Assembly: GCA_949825025.1 (NCBI GenBank)
Contig: OX463781.1
Location: 48,806,317 to 48,870,316 of the forward strand
Direction of reading: 5' to 3'
Source: Siphlonurus alternatus
Taxonomy: Eukaryota > Arthropoda > Insecta > Ephemeroptera > Siphlonuridae
Length of the DNA stretch: 64,000 nt
The notes beneath the pieces are model-generated. The model was not told the DNA's origin. It searched no databases and worked only from the letters and a program-made list of their open reading frames with translations. Shown piece after piece: positions 35,632 to 47,107 of this stretch (position 1 is its first letter; every line of letters begins with the position of its first letter). Position numbers and translations under genes: made by a program.

Positions 35632-38600
35632 AGGCCTCGTCTGATGAAGCCATCAAGCTGGAAGGGCGGACGTGACGGCGAGTGGTAAATTACCGCGGCG
35701 GCCACCAATCACGCGCCGTAATATTCTCCGCTGAAATATAATTTGTTGTGATTCATGAATATAAAAAAATATATATTTTTATCTTATCAAAAAGATCATT
35801 ATAAATTATCCATACCTGTAACCATGTTTTTTTTTATTATAATTTAAATATGTAATATAAATTATATTTTTATCATACATTGATATGCACTAAAAATATG
35901 TTTATTTATTATAATTTTATACGTAAAAAAAATTGCTTTGTGATGAGATCTTTTTGAATTTTAATATTTTCTCTTGCTTTTTGTATTTTTATTTTTGCAT
36001 AATAATATTATGCTAATATCGTATTAAAGATAAAAGTTTATAAAAATACGAATAATAATTTTATAGCTTTAAAACAAAAGGGAGCAATTCCAATTTGTAA
36101 TCGTAGATAAAGGTTTGTTGTAAACAACGTAAAATAATCCAAGTGTTTCAAACAAGGAAGCAAAAAGTTGACCTAATAATATTTGTGATACATAAAGTCC
36201 CGGGGGATTACCAGCTCCTCGGTATCAGTTTATATTATAGCTCTTCAGAAAGCTGCAGCAGCATGGAGGTTTTGCAACAACTTGGGTGGCGCCTAATCTG
36301 GGCATCAGGCGCCTCCCATAAACAGCGGACGTGCCGGGAATGGCGACTTGTTATCGGCAGCAGCCGTTCTTGTATCAGCGATCTTTGCTCTCGTGTGGCC
36401 AAGAAGTCGCTGCACTTCAGAGAAAAATGCATTGATGTAAATTATTCTACAGATCTATGATTTTCTTTAATTATAATAATTATCGTTATACATAATTTAT
36501 GGCTCAAATAAACATATTAATTTTAGTAAATTTGTTTTAAAAGGAAATTGGATACATACATATGGTATATTATTAATTTTATTTCGATCCTTGGATTTAC
36601 AGCAATAACATTATGATATTACACATTAATTGCTCTGATTTAAGAATTGTGTGCCATGTCATTAATGAAAATGTTTTTTCCAATTATATATCACATGTTT
36701 CTCTATTTGAGTTCATCAGTCATCGTAAAATTTCTAAAACTGCGTGACCTGAATTTAAAAATATTTGGTGACGATTATTTGCCTTCGTCTTGTAAAATGT
36801 AGATTCACAGAAAAGTCAACATTTTAATTAATTTAATATTTATATTTTAATATTTTAACTCCACGAAAACCACCGATTTCTGTTTGTTACAATTTATTGG
36901 TTCATGATTCTTAATAGAATTATAGCAATTCTTAATTCTTGATAGAAAAAAAAGATTAACATATCTGCGAGTATAAATCTGGGAACGGTAAAAAATTAAA
37001 ATAAATATCTTAATTATTTTATGGTATTATTATTTTGTAATATTATTTTATATAATCCGAACACAAAATATACTGTGTATCCTTTATATTCAATATTATT
37101 AATTTGAATGCTATGCAATAATAATTATTATATACTATATAATATAATCTAATAGATTGCATAGCACATTGCAAAATATGTATACTTAATATATAACCCA
37201 TATAACATAAGTTAATTAAATATTAATTAAATGCTATACATATACTTTTTACCTGATACAAATTTTAAATATGTTGTTATATAACAAAGAAAGTTAATTA
37301 ATTCACATATATAATAGTAAAGGTCTATTATTATATTATATATAAAATAATTGAGTGTACGTTAAAGGATCCTATATATAAAAAAGATCTCTTGATTTTT
37401 CAAATCATTTTGCTACACTTGGTCCCAACATTATACTGTAAGTAGTTCTTCCAACAGTGGGCAGCAGTATACGAGCGGTCTTTTTAGCTGACAAATCTGA
37501 CGTTCGTTATCTGCGGACCACCTCACAAAAGAATAAGCCGAGATATTATGAGAAGGTCTTTTTGGCAGACCTCCATTCTTCCAGCAGATCAACTGGCAGG
37601 GGGGTCAATGCTACCTTGTCTCGTACTGTCCAGAGTAAATAATACCGTCCAAAGATTCTTCAGAATGTTTGGAAGCCACGAGTTTGTTGTAAAATCTTCG
37701 ATCTAGGAAGAGATCGAGATCAATTTTTAAATTTGACGCACGTAGCGAACATTTGATTGGTTAGCAAGTGGTGACGTCACATTCAATTTATAACGAATTC
37801 TCCTGCTGGGTGTTTTCTCGATTTTTCACCGTGCCTGTCTGCTGCTACATCAAAGCACTTACTAACTCTTCGTAACAATTTTATTGATGTCCACTACAGT
37901 GACAAGTTTAAATGTAGGTTAAAATTACGTATTGGTACTAACTTTTTACGTTTGCTGCTATGAAAATTTTAATATTAGCCTCAGTTCAATTAAAGAATTT
38001 CACGGTAGTAGTGTTCTGACTTCGGAGCGAGAAAACGTGCGCAGAGAGGCTGCGCAGTGGTTGTAGCAAAACCAGCAAACGATCATCGTTCAGTTAGAGG
38101 TGACCAAGTCTGCAGGATGGATGTTTGCCATTGAAAGCTGTTAGTGCTGACTCCGATATCCAGTGGTTTGATTTGTGGGTGCAAGCAGAATATATCGTTT
38201 TGTCCGTGGGGTGCCGCCCTCCCCTGGGCAGACATACAGCGCCACGCGGCGGGAGAGGCGCTAAACGACATCAAGAAGCTCGAAATTAGTTCTCAGCCGC
38301 CCATATAACTTTATTATTATGAAACGAAAATATTATTTATTTGCATTTCATAACAAAATTATTACCGTCAAATGAAATTTGAATGTAACTCTATATAATT
38401 TATTTCAGTGTAGCTATAATAAATTTATGTGAAATATAATTAATGAAATATATTTTAACCACAATGTGGTAACCAAATACATTATGTAGTTTTATACACA
38501 TAAATTTTAATAGAATATATTAGTACTTTAAACATTTGAAAGCTTTATTAAATAATTAGAAACAAATAAAATTGGAGCTGATGAGAAATATGATTTTGTG

Positions 38601-39548
38601 GAATGAAAGTTTGGACACAATCAAGGACGTTCCTTTCATCACTCGCTATAATGACAAATTCATGAGGACAACCAACATACGCCATTATCAAGCTTATTCA
38701 AACGTAATATGGTTCATGTTAACATCTATAAATATCATGCACATAATAAAACTGTTTAATGTTGAAATACGAGTATATGAATAGACATGTTTATACATCA
38801 AGTTCTATAGTCATTCATTCGATATCGATGTTCATATGTTTACCTCGCCGTCAATCTATTATTAAAAATATATATTATGTATAATAATGACGTTAAATTA
38901 TTAAGTATTGATATCTTTATTCAATAAAAAATATCAGTTTAATATAAATGAATATGGAATAGACAGCCAGAGAGATTGCCTCTTCGTCTCATCATATTAT
39001 GTGTCAGACAAAATTCATTCCACTTTCCTCTTCTCATCTCTTGAAATAACACAGCCTCTTGAACATGTTAAAATATTACGTTCACTCGCAGCGGCTGTCA
39101 GGCTGATATGAAGGATTTTCTCAACAATGACCAGCAACATATCGTGTTCTCGCTTGTAAGAAGAATCTCTTTATACAATGTAATGCACTTGTAAAATTTA
39201 CTTGGAAATTATAATTCTTAGTATTTATAGAAAATATATTATTATAAAAATTTATTCGCATCATGTAATATAAATGTTGTCATACATTAAAAATAATGAT
39301 GTAAGTATATTTTTTATATTTTAATATGTAAAATAAGTGAAAATTACATACCTTTTTTCGCAAATAATAATACACTGATGGTGTCTGTAAGAATTTTGTT
39401 ATTCCCCCGACCGTAATTTCAACATTGCTTGTTAGTTCGCATTATGTAATTTTATTAGAAAGAGGAATCATATGATAAAAAATATTGCATTCTATGAAAC
39501 TCTTCTAATAATGAAAAATATATAACCATATATCTCTCGTCCCTCGTC
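35632..39548. other. Mostly non-coding stretch with GC-richer patches
   Basis: Patches at 36190-36430, 37440-37630 and 38030-38290 are GC-richer and open in several frames on both strands. None has a paired acceptor and donor good enough to call an exon. The patch at 36190-36430 is open on the plus strand from ATG 36262 to TGA 36458 and also on the minus strand, so strand is undecidable. TGACGTCA occurs at 37772-37779. Confidence 0.4.
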
Positions 39549-39682
39549 CGGAATAATAAGCTATCTGCTTACCACGATTTCGTTGCAATAATGAGCTGTC
39601 TGCTATTTCAGGTGAGCGCAATTATGAGCTTTATTTTACATTATTGCAACGAGATTGTGGTGGATAGCTCATTATTCCAGAC
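39549..39682. mobile_element. Short fold-back element, about 134 bp
   Basis: The left arm GGAATAATAAGCTATCTGC…CGATTTCGTTGCAATAATG pairs with the right arm CATTATTGCAACGAGATTG…GATAGCTCATTATTCC over about 43 bp with several mismatches, around a ~47-bp loop. It is MITE-like in size and shape. No second copy was noticed, so family status is unproven. Confidence 0.6.
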
Positions 39683-40506
39683 GACATGAAAGTTAAGATG
39701 GAAAAGAGCGGCTCAATTTACATCAGTAGCAGAAATAAATTTGTGACGTGTTTTAACTTAATTATGTAATTTAAATAAAAAAATATATTAAATGATTTAA
39801 AAAAATAAAATACGGTCTTGAAATTATCTCAAATTTGACGTGAACGGGCAATAAGTTTGAGATGATTCTAGGACGACACCTCTTAGCCATGATATTTCAA
39901 TCCCACAAACCAGTTCCAAACCGGTTATTATTATGCATAAACGCGAGCACTGCACATATATAACCATACAGAATTATTATGAACGTTGTGTGTATGGCTC
40001 ATTGTTCACGCTTGACATAATTCAAAATATATATAAAAAAAACAACATTTTTATGAGTGTCACACTGCATGGCAAAACACAATAAATCTATGTTTGTGCA
40101 ATGATATATGGGCCATTTGTGACTTTGTATTTTATACAGTAGGATCGAGTTAAAAAGTAAAGAAGTTTGTATATACTGAGATTAATTAACATATTTATTC
40201 TGTACTGAGTTTATTCATTAGAATTTCCTTATAAGCAAAACAGGGATGTTGAAAAAGTTGCATACACTCAAGGGGTCAAATTTAATTAATACCCATGCAA
40301 GATAACATGTATTCTATATGTGTACCTTGTATTTGGAATGAGATAAAACAAACAATGTGATTTGAAATTTGTTATGAAACTTCATAAATGAAAACTAAAG
40401 GAAAAACTACAGCTGCTTATACGAATCACATCAATAAAATAATTTTGAATTAATTTAATGAACATCGTGCTGGTTTAATTTTCCGAACCTCGACTATGAC
40501 AGACAC

Positions 40507-40758
40507 TATAAAAGTGTTTTTGTTTATTACATACTTCAATTTTGAGAATAATTTCTGCGGCGAGGAATGTGCGGCTATAATAACGCCGGCACATTTGCAT
40601 ACGTCGGGCGGCGCACAGCGGGCCACCGTACTGAGTTGTCTGATGAAACCTCAGATAGCAAGACTACCGTGTACGTGTTACCTGGAGGAGCATCAATCAG
40701 GGCCCACGTGATTAATAAAACTATATTCTGTACGTACCACAAGGTATTACCTTTTTAA
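40507..40758 (+). CDS. Candidate TATA-driven small gene or first exon
   Basis: A consensus TATAAAA at 40507-40513 stands 54 bases before ATG at 40567, which is compatible with a start site near 40535. From 40567 the frame is open for 63 codons (MCGYNNAGTFAYVGRRTAGH…) to TAA at 40756-40758. The amino-acid mix is balanced and the segment is GC-richer than its flanks. A donor-like CACAAG|GTATTA at 40744 could make it a first coding exon. A second frame opens at 40496 and reads past the TATA box, so the choice of frame is open. No domain is recognised. Confidence 0.25.
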
Positions 40759-41149
40759 TTTAATACAATTTGTTTTGTTAATTCACGTAATATATTTGAC
40801 AATGATGCTGAAAGATTTTTTATTATTGTGTTATGATTTCTAGAGACTCATTCAATCATGTATTATAATTTAAGAGAATCTAACACACTTCAATAAGGAT
40901 GCAGTAATAATCTCTGTGAGTATATAATGTTTTAATTAATAACCAATAATTTGATGAAAACGTTGCATTTGATTGAATTAGGAACTCAATCTCTGGTTAT
41001 ATCTCCATTGCATATATAGACTTTATAAATACAAAATACAATGTAATTATTATAAAGAAGATCTATTTATTTTGTAAGCAACGATACATTTATGTAGCTT
41101 CACATAAAATCGATTATAAAATTGATTTACATATTGGCCTGCAGATAAA

Positions 41150-41350
41150 GCGTCTCTGACTTAGTGAGCACCATCCGTCAGAATAAAAATTATAAGGAGG
41201 CTGAGCGGCGACCTCTCTGATTATAGGGTACGAGGAAAGCTCCAAGGCCTCACGCTATGGCCCCTAAAACTCTAACAAGTCAATTATCCGCCGCCCAACA
41301 CCTACAGTGATGGCTCAATCATGGCCGCCGCGCGCAGTTTGCCCGCAAGG
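41150..41350. promoter_or_regulatory. GC-rich promoter-like island
   Basis: About 200 GC-richer bases hold CpG-dense GCCGCCGCGCGC and an ATGGCCGCC motif (YY1-like core or a Kozak-like ATG near 41321) that opens only a 19-codon frame. No donor follows convincingly. It is a candidate promoter or conserved element with undefined direction. Confidence 0.3.
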
Positions 41351-41752
41351 ACCTTCACTGAAATATCTCACGTCTTTTAAAAAACATAAAAAAATTAATA
41401 TTTCTTGTTTATTTTTTATTTATGATCTTTATTAAAATAAAAAAAAAATATATGAATTTATGACCAACAAAAATAGTCGCATGTGTAAGGTATTTCATTA
41501 AACAAGTGTGAGTTAATAAATTTTATAAAATAGTTTTTTATACAAATGCAAGCACTGAAAATAAAACCATTTTCTCTGCGTTCACTCGTTGTTTCTTTTG
41601 CCTTTCCAATAACTTTTGATTTTTATGACGTTCTAAAACAGATATTGATTATCTTATCTTTTACATCATTTATTATCGTTAAATTTTATTGAAGAAAAAT
41701 GTCCCTTGCTGCATCACTAAAATGATGCACTTTTCCCGACCGATCACAGTAC

Positions 41753-41801
41753 CACGTGATCACAAAAGTCGGGTCACGTGGTCTCAATGTGAGGTCACGT
41801 G
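41753..41801. promoter_or_regulatory. Triple CACGTG E-box cluster
   Basis: CACGTG occurs at 41753-41758, 41775-41780 and 41796-41801, the last as the perfect decamer GTCACGTGAC. That decamer is the form preferred by USF and MiT/TFE bHLH-Zip factors. Three sites start 22 and 21 bases apart, about two helical turns, so they lie on one face of DNA. No TATA or gene is evident next to it. Confidence 0.55.
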
Positions 41802-41859
41802 ACGACAATAAGGTCCAGCCTGTTGATCCGGCCACATGTGCAGGACCGAACGAGTTATT

Positions 41860-43440
41860 CAAATGAGGCTTATTTTGGAGCAGATGTAACCAAGTTTTAG
41901 GTAGCGTGATTTACGATTGAAACTTTCTTACTTGATATAACTTCTTTTCTTTTAGAGAGGCTTGTACATAAAAATAAATATATTCGTCCCGTGTTACAAG
42001 ACGTAAAAAAAAAGAACAACGAAATACGACATTACGCATTCTTTTATTACCATTCTTAAACTAGTTTTTATTCTTTATACTTTTATATATAACAAAAAAA
42101 AAAAAGGTAATGAGAAAACTAAATCTGTTCCTGCAGCGACTCCACCTTTTTAATAGTTTTTAACTACTTTAAGAAAATTTTTTTTATTGAGAAGTTGTTT
42201 TCAATGCCAGAAAAAGAAACACTCTTGTTGGTAATGAAGAGATAAAGCCCACACCTCGCCGCTGCATCAGGTATTAATTAGGGCCAGCTGATGGCAATCT
42301 AAAGGTGTGGTGTCTCCCGCGAAATTACGTCATTTATTATCATTAGATTTTCATGTCCCTATTAGACAGGATAACGATTTATCACCTTGATGGTATAAAT
42401 ATAAAAGATATAATCATTATATTTTTTAATAAGGATATTCATTCCATCATCTTATATCAATTTATTGTGTACTTTTATCTAACGAGTATTTTATCTATAA
42501 TTTTATCATCATTTTACATTATAATGCAAGCACCTCAGTTTTATGAAAATAAAATTATAGAATTGTTATTTTTCTCATGTCACCAAAACACGATACATAA
42601 CGGTTATGAAGACACTCTAATGAAGTGTATAATAATGAAGCAGTAACAAGTTTTGTATTACTTATTAAGGATTATGTTTCATGCCTTGGTTTTGCACATT
42701 AAATTAACGCTTATGTCTTAGCAGCTTGGACGCTAGAGACCAATTCAGGCACGGAGCCCAAACGGGGGTTATTAGACCCCCGGCATAACGATGTGGCCTT
42801 ATGTAAAATTTACAGTCCCTGCATTATTAACCCCTTCAGACGAGAGAGCGTCGCAAAATGTCGCACAGAAACGGAGAAGAGAATAGAAAAAAAAAAGTTA
42901 GGCTCTGAATATAAAGATTTTTTCCTTGCTTTAAATTTACGCAACTTGTATATTATGTATAATATAAAAAGCTTGTTGCTTTCTTTCACTGATTTACATA
43001 CATAAGTTCCAGTGTTTTAAAACATAGCCTTGCAACGGAAATAAAATAAGAAAAAGAAACATCTTTGATAATATATATTTATTTTGTGTTGGTTAAACAA
43101 TAGGACGAATGAAAATCTATATCCTAGGATATATTGTTGTCATTGAATACATTGTTGAAGTTCATTGTGTGCGTGTGTTTAATAAGGAAGGGGGAGCAGA
43201 ATCAAAATGATCAAAGAAACGAAGAAAAAAGATAATAACCCACTTACTGTAGGACAGCAGGTTTTATTACTAAGATAACTACTGCACGAAATTCTATACG
43301 TTATATTTTATATTCAATATTATGAATATTAATACAGTAAATACGATCATATATTCACATATATAATATTTAACAGAATGTAAGAATTAATGTAATTATT
43401 TTCATAATCGTTAACATATTACATAAAGTCGTGTCACACA
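41860..43440. other. Non-coding stretch
   Basis: AT-rich with no gene. A GC hairpin CGGGGGT-TATTAG-ACCCCCG lies at 42763-42782. The 97-codon ORF at 42353-42646 is Ile/Phe-rich translation of AT-rich DNA. Confidence 0.5.
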
Positions 43441-43461
43441 GTAAATTGAAGATCTTGTTGC

Positions 43462-43467
43462 TATATA
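43462..43467 (+). promoter_or_regulatory. TATA-like box for the 43.6-kb ORF
   Basis: CTATATACG lies 186 bases ahead of the ORF that begins at 43648. A start site about 30 bases on would give a ~155-base leader. That leader contains the ATG-TAA start-stop at 43521-43526 and an overlapping upstream ORF from 43616. Confidence 0.3.
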
Positions 43468-43647
43468 CGAGTTACAACCGAGTTTGAAGTTTTAGAGAGA
43501 AGACTGACAAGTTAGCCACCATGTAAGGACAAAGTAGCTCAGAGCAGATTCAATTTGGTCACTTTGTCGCACGTTGTTAGTCCAACGATCGAAGTCTGAG
43601 TTCACACGTAGCCCGATGGAGGCGCCACTAGCCCGAAATCAGCGGAC

Positions 43648-43932
43648 ATGGCAAGTGCGGATGACTTCATTTATATTCCTGACGAAGGGGAACCATGGAA
43701 ACCCAAGTCAGGATGGTCGGTGTCAGAGCAATGCATGAGGCAGTGGCTCGTCTCTAATCGAACGTTCAGACCTCTCGATTTTTTCCCTATAGCTCTCTCA
43801 GTAGGATTCGAACTGTGTCAGATGCACCACTATGCTCGGTTTTTAAACAAAGTCCCATCCCCATCTGACCTACGTCATCTGGCCCGCAGCATGGACCGAG
43901 CTGAAACAAAAGACGCTCGAAATCTTCAGTGA
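43648..43932 (+). CDS. Candidate intronless gene, 94-aa unknown protein
   Basis: The ORF starts GGACATGGC, a fair Kozak context, and encodes 94 residues from MASADDFIYIPDEGEPWKPK to …DARNLQ. The N-terminus is acidic with a Trp/Pro/Lys patch, the middle is hydrophobic (FRPLDFFPIALSVGFEL) with His-His-Tyr, and the C-terminus is charged and helical. There is no signal peptide or clear membrane helix. Base composition is much less AT-rich than the flanks, and AATAAA follows the stop by 48 bases (43980-43985). It may be a small gene, a terminal exon or a processed fragment. An ORF from ATG 43616 overlaps in another frame (40 codons, stop 43736-43738). No homologue is recognised. Confidence 0.45.
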   Translation: MASADDFIYIPDEGEPWKPKSGWSVSEQCMRQWLVSNRTFRPLDFFPIALSVGFELCQMHHYARFLNKVPSPSDLRHLARSMDRAETKDARNLQ

Positions 43933-43979
43933 CATTTTTTAGAGACATTTTTTGTAAGAAACCTACTTGGCTTTATTAA

Positions 43980-43985
43980 AATAAA
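43980..43985 (+). terminator. AATAAA polyadenylation signal
   Basis: AATAAA lies 48 bases after the stop codon of the 94-aa ORF, the expected place for a short 3' UTR. The hexamer is common in AT-rich DNA, so its value comes from position only. Confidence 0.35.
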
Positions 43986-43989
43986 CTTT

Positions 43990-46788
43990 TAGAGTTATTA
44001 AAACAAAAAGTTAAAAGCAAACAGACAAAGAAATAGAAACAAAAATTCACACATTTTATTTTTATAAAAAGAAAAGTTCGCACCACGACTTGTTTTTGCT
44101 TCTCTAGACAAGAACAAAAATAGTCACAAATAATTTTTTTTTTTCTTGAATATTTCCAGTGTAATAAGCTTCAATGGAAATGCGACAATATAAAATATTG
44201 TTAATATATTCCTCATGTAGTTTGAACGAGATCAACTATATTGCTAATATTTATCATGCCTCTGACACAAAGTAATAATGTGAACATAGCCTCAATATAC
44301 CGCCTGACAAGTAAAATTTTAATTGAATTTTGGATATAATACAAGGAATTCTTTTATTAAAGCATGCTAAGAAATTCATCTTACTAATTATTTCATCATC
44401 ATAGTGCATGTCATATATCAAATTATTAAAGTGATACGAGATTTTTTTTTTATAAAATTTTAATCAACATTTTTTCTTGATAAATTGTGGTGGTTACTTA
44501 TTAACCTTTGGGCGGCCAGCGCGATGTTCATTATTACAACACGGCCCAAGGCTGGCTGATGGAGACATGGACTATAAAACCACTTCATAACGCCATCTTG
44601 ATATTTTATTATAGCCGGCTGACATAAGTTCACCGTCATGCAAAAATCGTAAAAATCGCAGCATGATTCTTATATACTTCGTATTTATAATTCAATCATA
44701 CAACAGTTCAATTCAATTGAAATGCTACAGTCAGTATATGATTGTAACATATAAAGCATAATTTATTACATATGATATTATATACTCAAGCATTTATTAA
44801 TGTTGTTATCTTATTTTAAAATAAAAATATTTTATTATTAATGTTGATTACTGAAATTCAAATTTAAGATAAATCCCGAATGTTTGTTATTTTCATCATC
44901 ATAATTTCTGCAGGTTTGAAATAAATTAAAATTGTTGAACATTAACATAATGTGATAAAAGGCATGGAGCTGCATCATAAATCCCAGTTATGACTTCTCA
45001 TCCCAAACGCCACACCCTAGTCGATACATACTCGGGTATAAATTTTGTATTTTTTTATTCTGGCTCTTGTTTTATACGAACGTGTTGGATTCAGAGAGAG
45101 AGAGAGATTCTGATCGAAAAACCATGCGTCTTCATCACGGCCCGATCAGTGCCCGCCTGAACATTATAGAAGCCATTGCCAAAAACTGCGCCCACTTTAG
45201 TGATGAATGTTTTATTGTTTATGAATCAAATTTGCATATTTTCTCACTTTAAAAAAAAAATACAAGTTTTATACATAAAATAAATCTAATATAACATTTA
45301 CGTTTGAATGACATTAAAATTTGAAATGTACTTTGTTTTTCAATTGTATATATTTTTATTATACCTTATGATATCCACATAAATATTTAATGACACTCCA
45401 TATAATGAAATGTAAATATATAAAATACAAATTTATGTATAAGAAAATTTAATATAGTTTTCAATGCACTTGAAATGATTTATTATAGATTGTGTGATTG
45501 CTTCTTTACATCGCAAGTATTATAATTATTACACAGTGAAGAATAAGGTTAATCGTTTTGTCCCAACATTGATTTTATGTTTGATGATTATCTTTTGAAT
45601 AATATATTACGTGCAGTAATAATTCAAATGTTATCGATTTGAAACGTAATAAATTAAATCAAATTTCTTACTATTTTAATATCTATATCATTATTAAATT
45701 ATTGCTATTGTTTTTGTTTTTTTAATAAATGACAGAGTGAGGAGGGATAGGTTCAACGACACTGAAGAATAAATAAACGTTCTTACAGATCTTTGACACG
45801 TGGTAATTATTATTTCTGACCATCAGACGTGGTGCTCACTTCGCGGGAGTCGGTAATTACCGACAGTGTAATTATCTCGACAACATGTACATTTAAATTT
45901 ATCATTGCGGTGTTACTGACCAGGGAGGGAAATTTGTTTCCTTGCTGAGATTGAAAACTCCAATACGTTGAATACTTTTCCCATCATACGAGGAATTATA
46001 TTGGTTGAAAAGCAATTTTCTGATTCGTCGACAACATAAAAATTCTACTTTTTTTTTTATGACGAATATTATATCATATAAAATTGAACGTAATTTTGTT
46101 GTTGTATTATACTTCCTGTATGTTAATGCGAAATTTCCCAGTTGCAAACCTTGTTATTACAACTGTTAATCTACTTTTTATTTTAATTACCATGGTAAAT
46201 TATGTTTTATAATCAAATAATATTTTTCTTTTGATATTTTAATTAATGTTGTTCACATTATACATTTTTTTTATTGCGTATACAATCATAAGAGAGAGCA
46301 AAAAAAATATGCTGGCAAAAACATGCTAATTATACGTCTGTTTTTGTAGCTAAGCATCTAATTACGGAGGGCCCTCACTCCAGCCTCGTTATTGCTCTCA
46401 AGTTTCTCTGACGTGTGTGTGTGCATTTGATCACTGACAGTTAGTGTTAGTCTCTCGATGGACTGCAATGGATCGTCAAGTCGTCATTTGTAGCACCACG
46501 AAATTTCCCCTCAGCCACCTCCTGACACCACAAACGTTCCTCACAAGAGACAGAGAGATGCAGAGTTGAAGTTTTGGGGGAGGCAGTCATCCCGAAAAGT
46601 TCAAGTTCACCTTGACTCCATGGACTGCGTGGAAACAGACGGGGTTATACTTCGTGGTGTCCAAAGCCGTACACAGTCGGACAATAATTTGGTACATGCT
46701 TGCTGTCCCACTAACTTTTGCTCTAAACTAAATTGAAATACTTATGCATTAACTAGTATTATTTTATTTATACAGTATGTTATTTGAA
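43990..46788. other. Mostly non-coding stretch
   Basis: A TATAAAA at 44573-44579 follows a GC-richer patch (44510-44570) but leads to no ORF. A frame at 45067-45252 has a better mid-part (ATG at 45124, MRLHHGPISARLNIIEAIAK) that looks somewhat protein-like but lacks splice or promoter support. A GC-richer patch at 46370-46690 shows no exon. Confidence 0.4.
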
Positions 46789-47107
46789 ATGGAGTATTGA
46801 CCTCAATTTTTTTTATTGCAGAAATGGATAAAGGGTGCAAAGTTATGATACCCTGATTTTTTTTCAGATTTTTTAGAGCCCGGGAACTATTTTTAAAAAA
46901 TTATTGAAAGTTCTTTTTGTGACGTCACGAGACGCCGCTTCTTAAGAAAAAGATAGGACTTGCCACCGCGTGACGTCACAAAAAGGACTTTCAATAATTT
47001 TTTAAAAATAGTTCCCGGGTTCTAAAAAATCTGAAAAAAATCAGGGTAGCATAACTTTGCACGCTCTATCCATTTCTGCAATAAAAAAAATTGAGGACAA
47101 TACTCTA
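46789..47107. mobile_element. CRE fold-back family (family 3), copy 2
   Basis: The arms of about 135 bp are nearly perfect inverted copies. From outside in they contain GGAGTATTGACCTCAA, AGAAATGGATAAAGGGTGCA, a TTTTTTCAGATTTTTTAG block, CCCGGGAACT, and GTCCTTTTTGTGACGTCAC or its near match. The loop is only about 40 bases. TGACGTCA occurs once per arm (46920-46927 and 46971-46978), so the two sites face each other at the hairpin tip. It is homologous throughout to 57674-57996. No coding capacity is present. Confidence 0.88.

Noticed and set aside
36143..36460. 105-codon plus ORF and overlapping 65-codon minus ORF
   Set aside because: Both strands are open and neither shows splice or promoter evidence, so no strand can be preferred.
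41818..41835. CCTGTTGATCCGGCC, resembling the 5' end of 18S rRNA
   Set aside because: The similarity is about 13 bases with mismatches and nothing downstream matches 18S rRNA.
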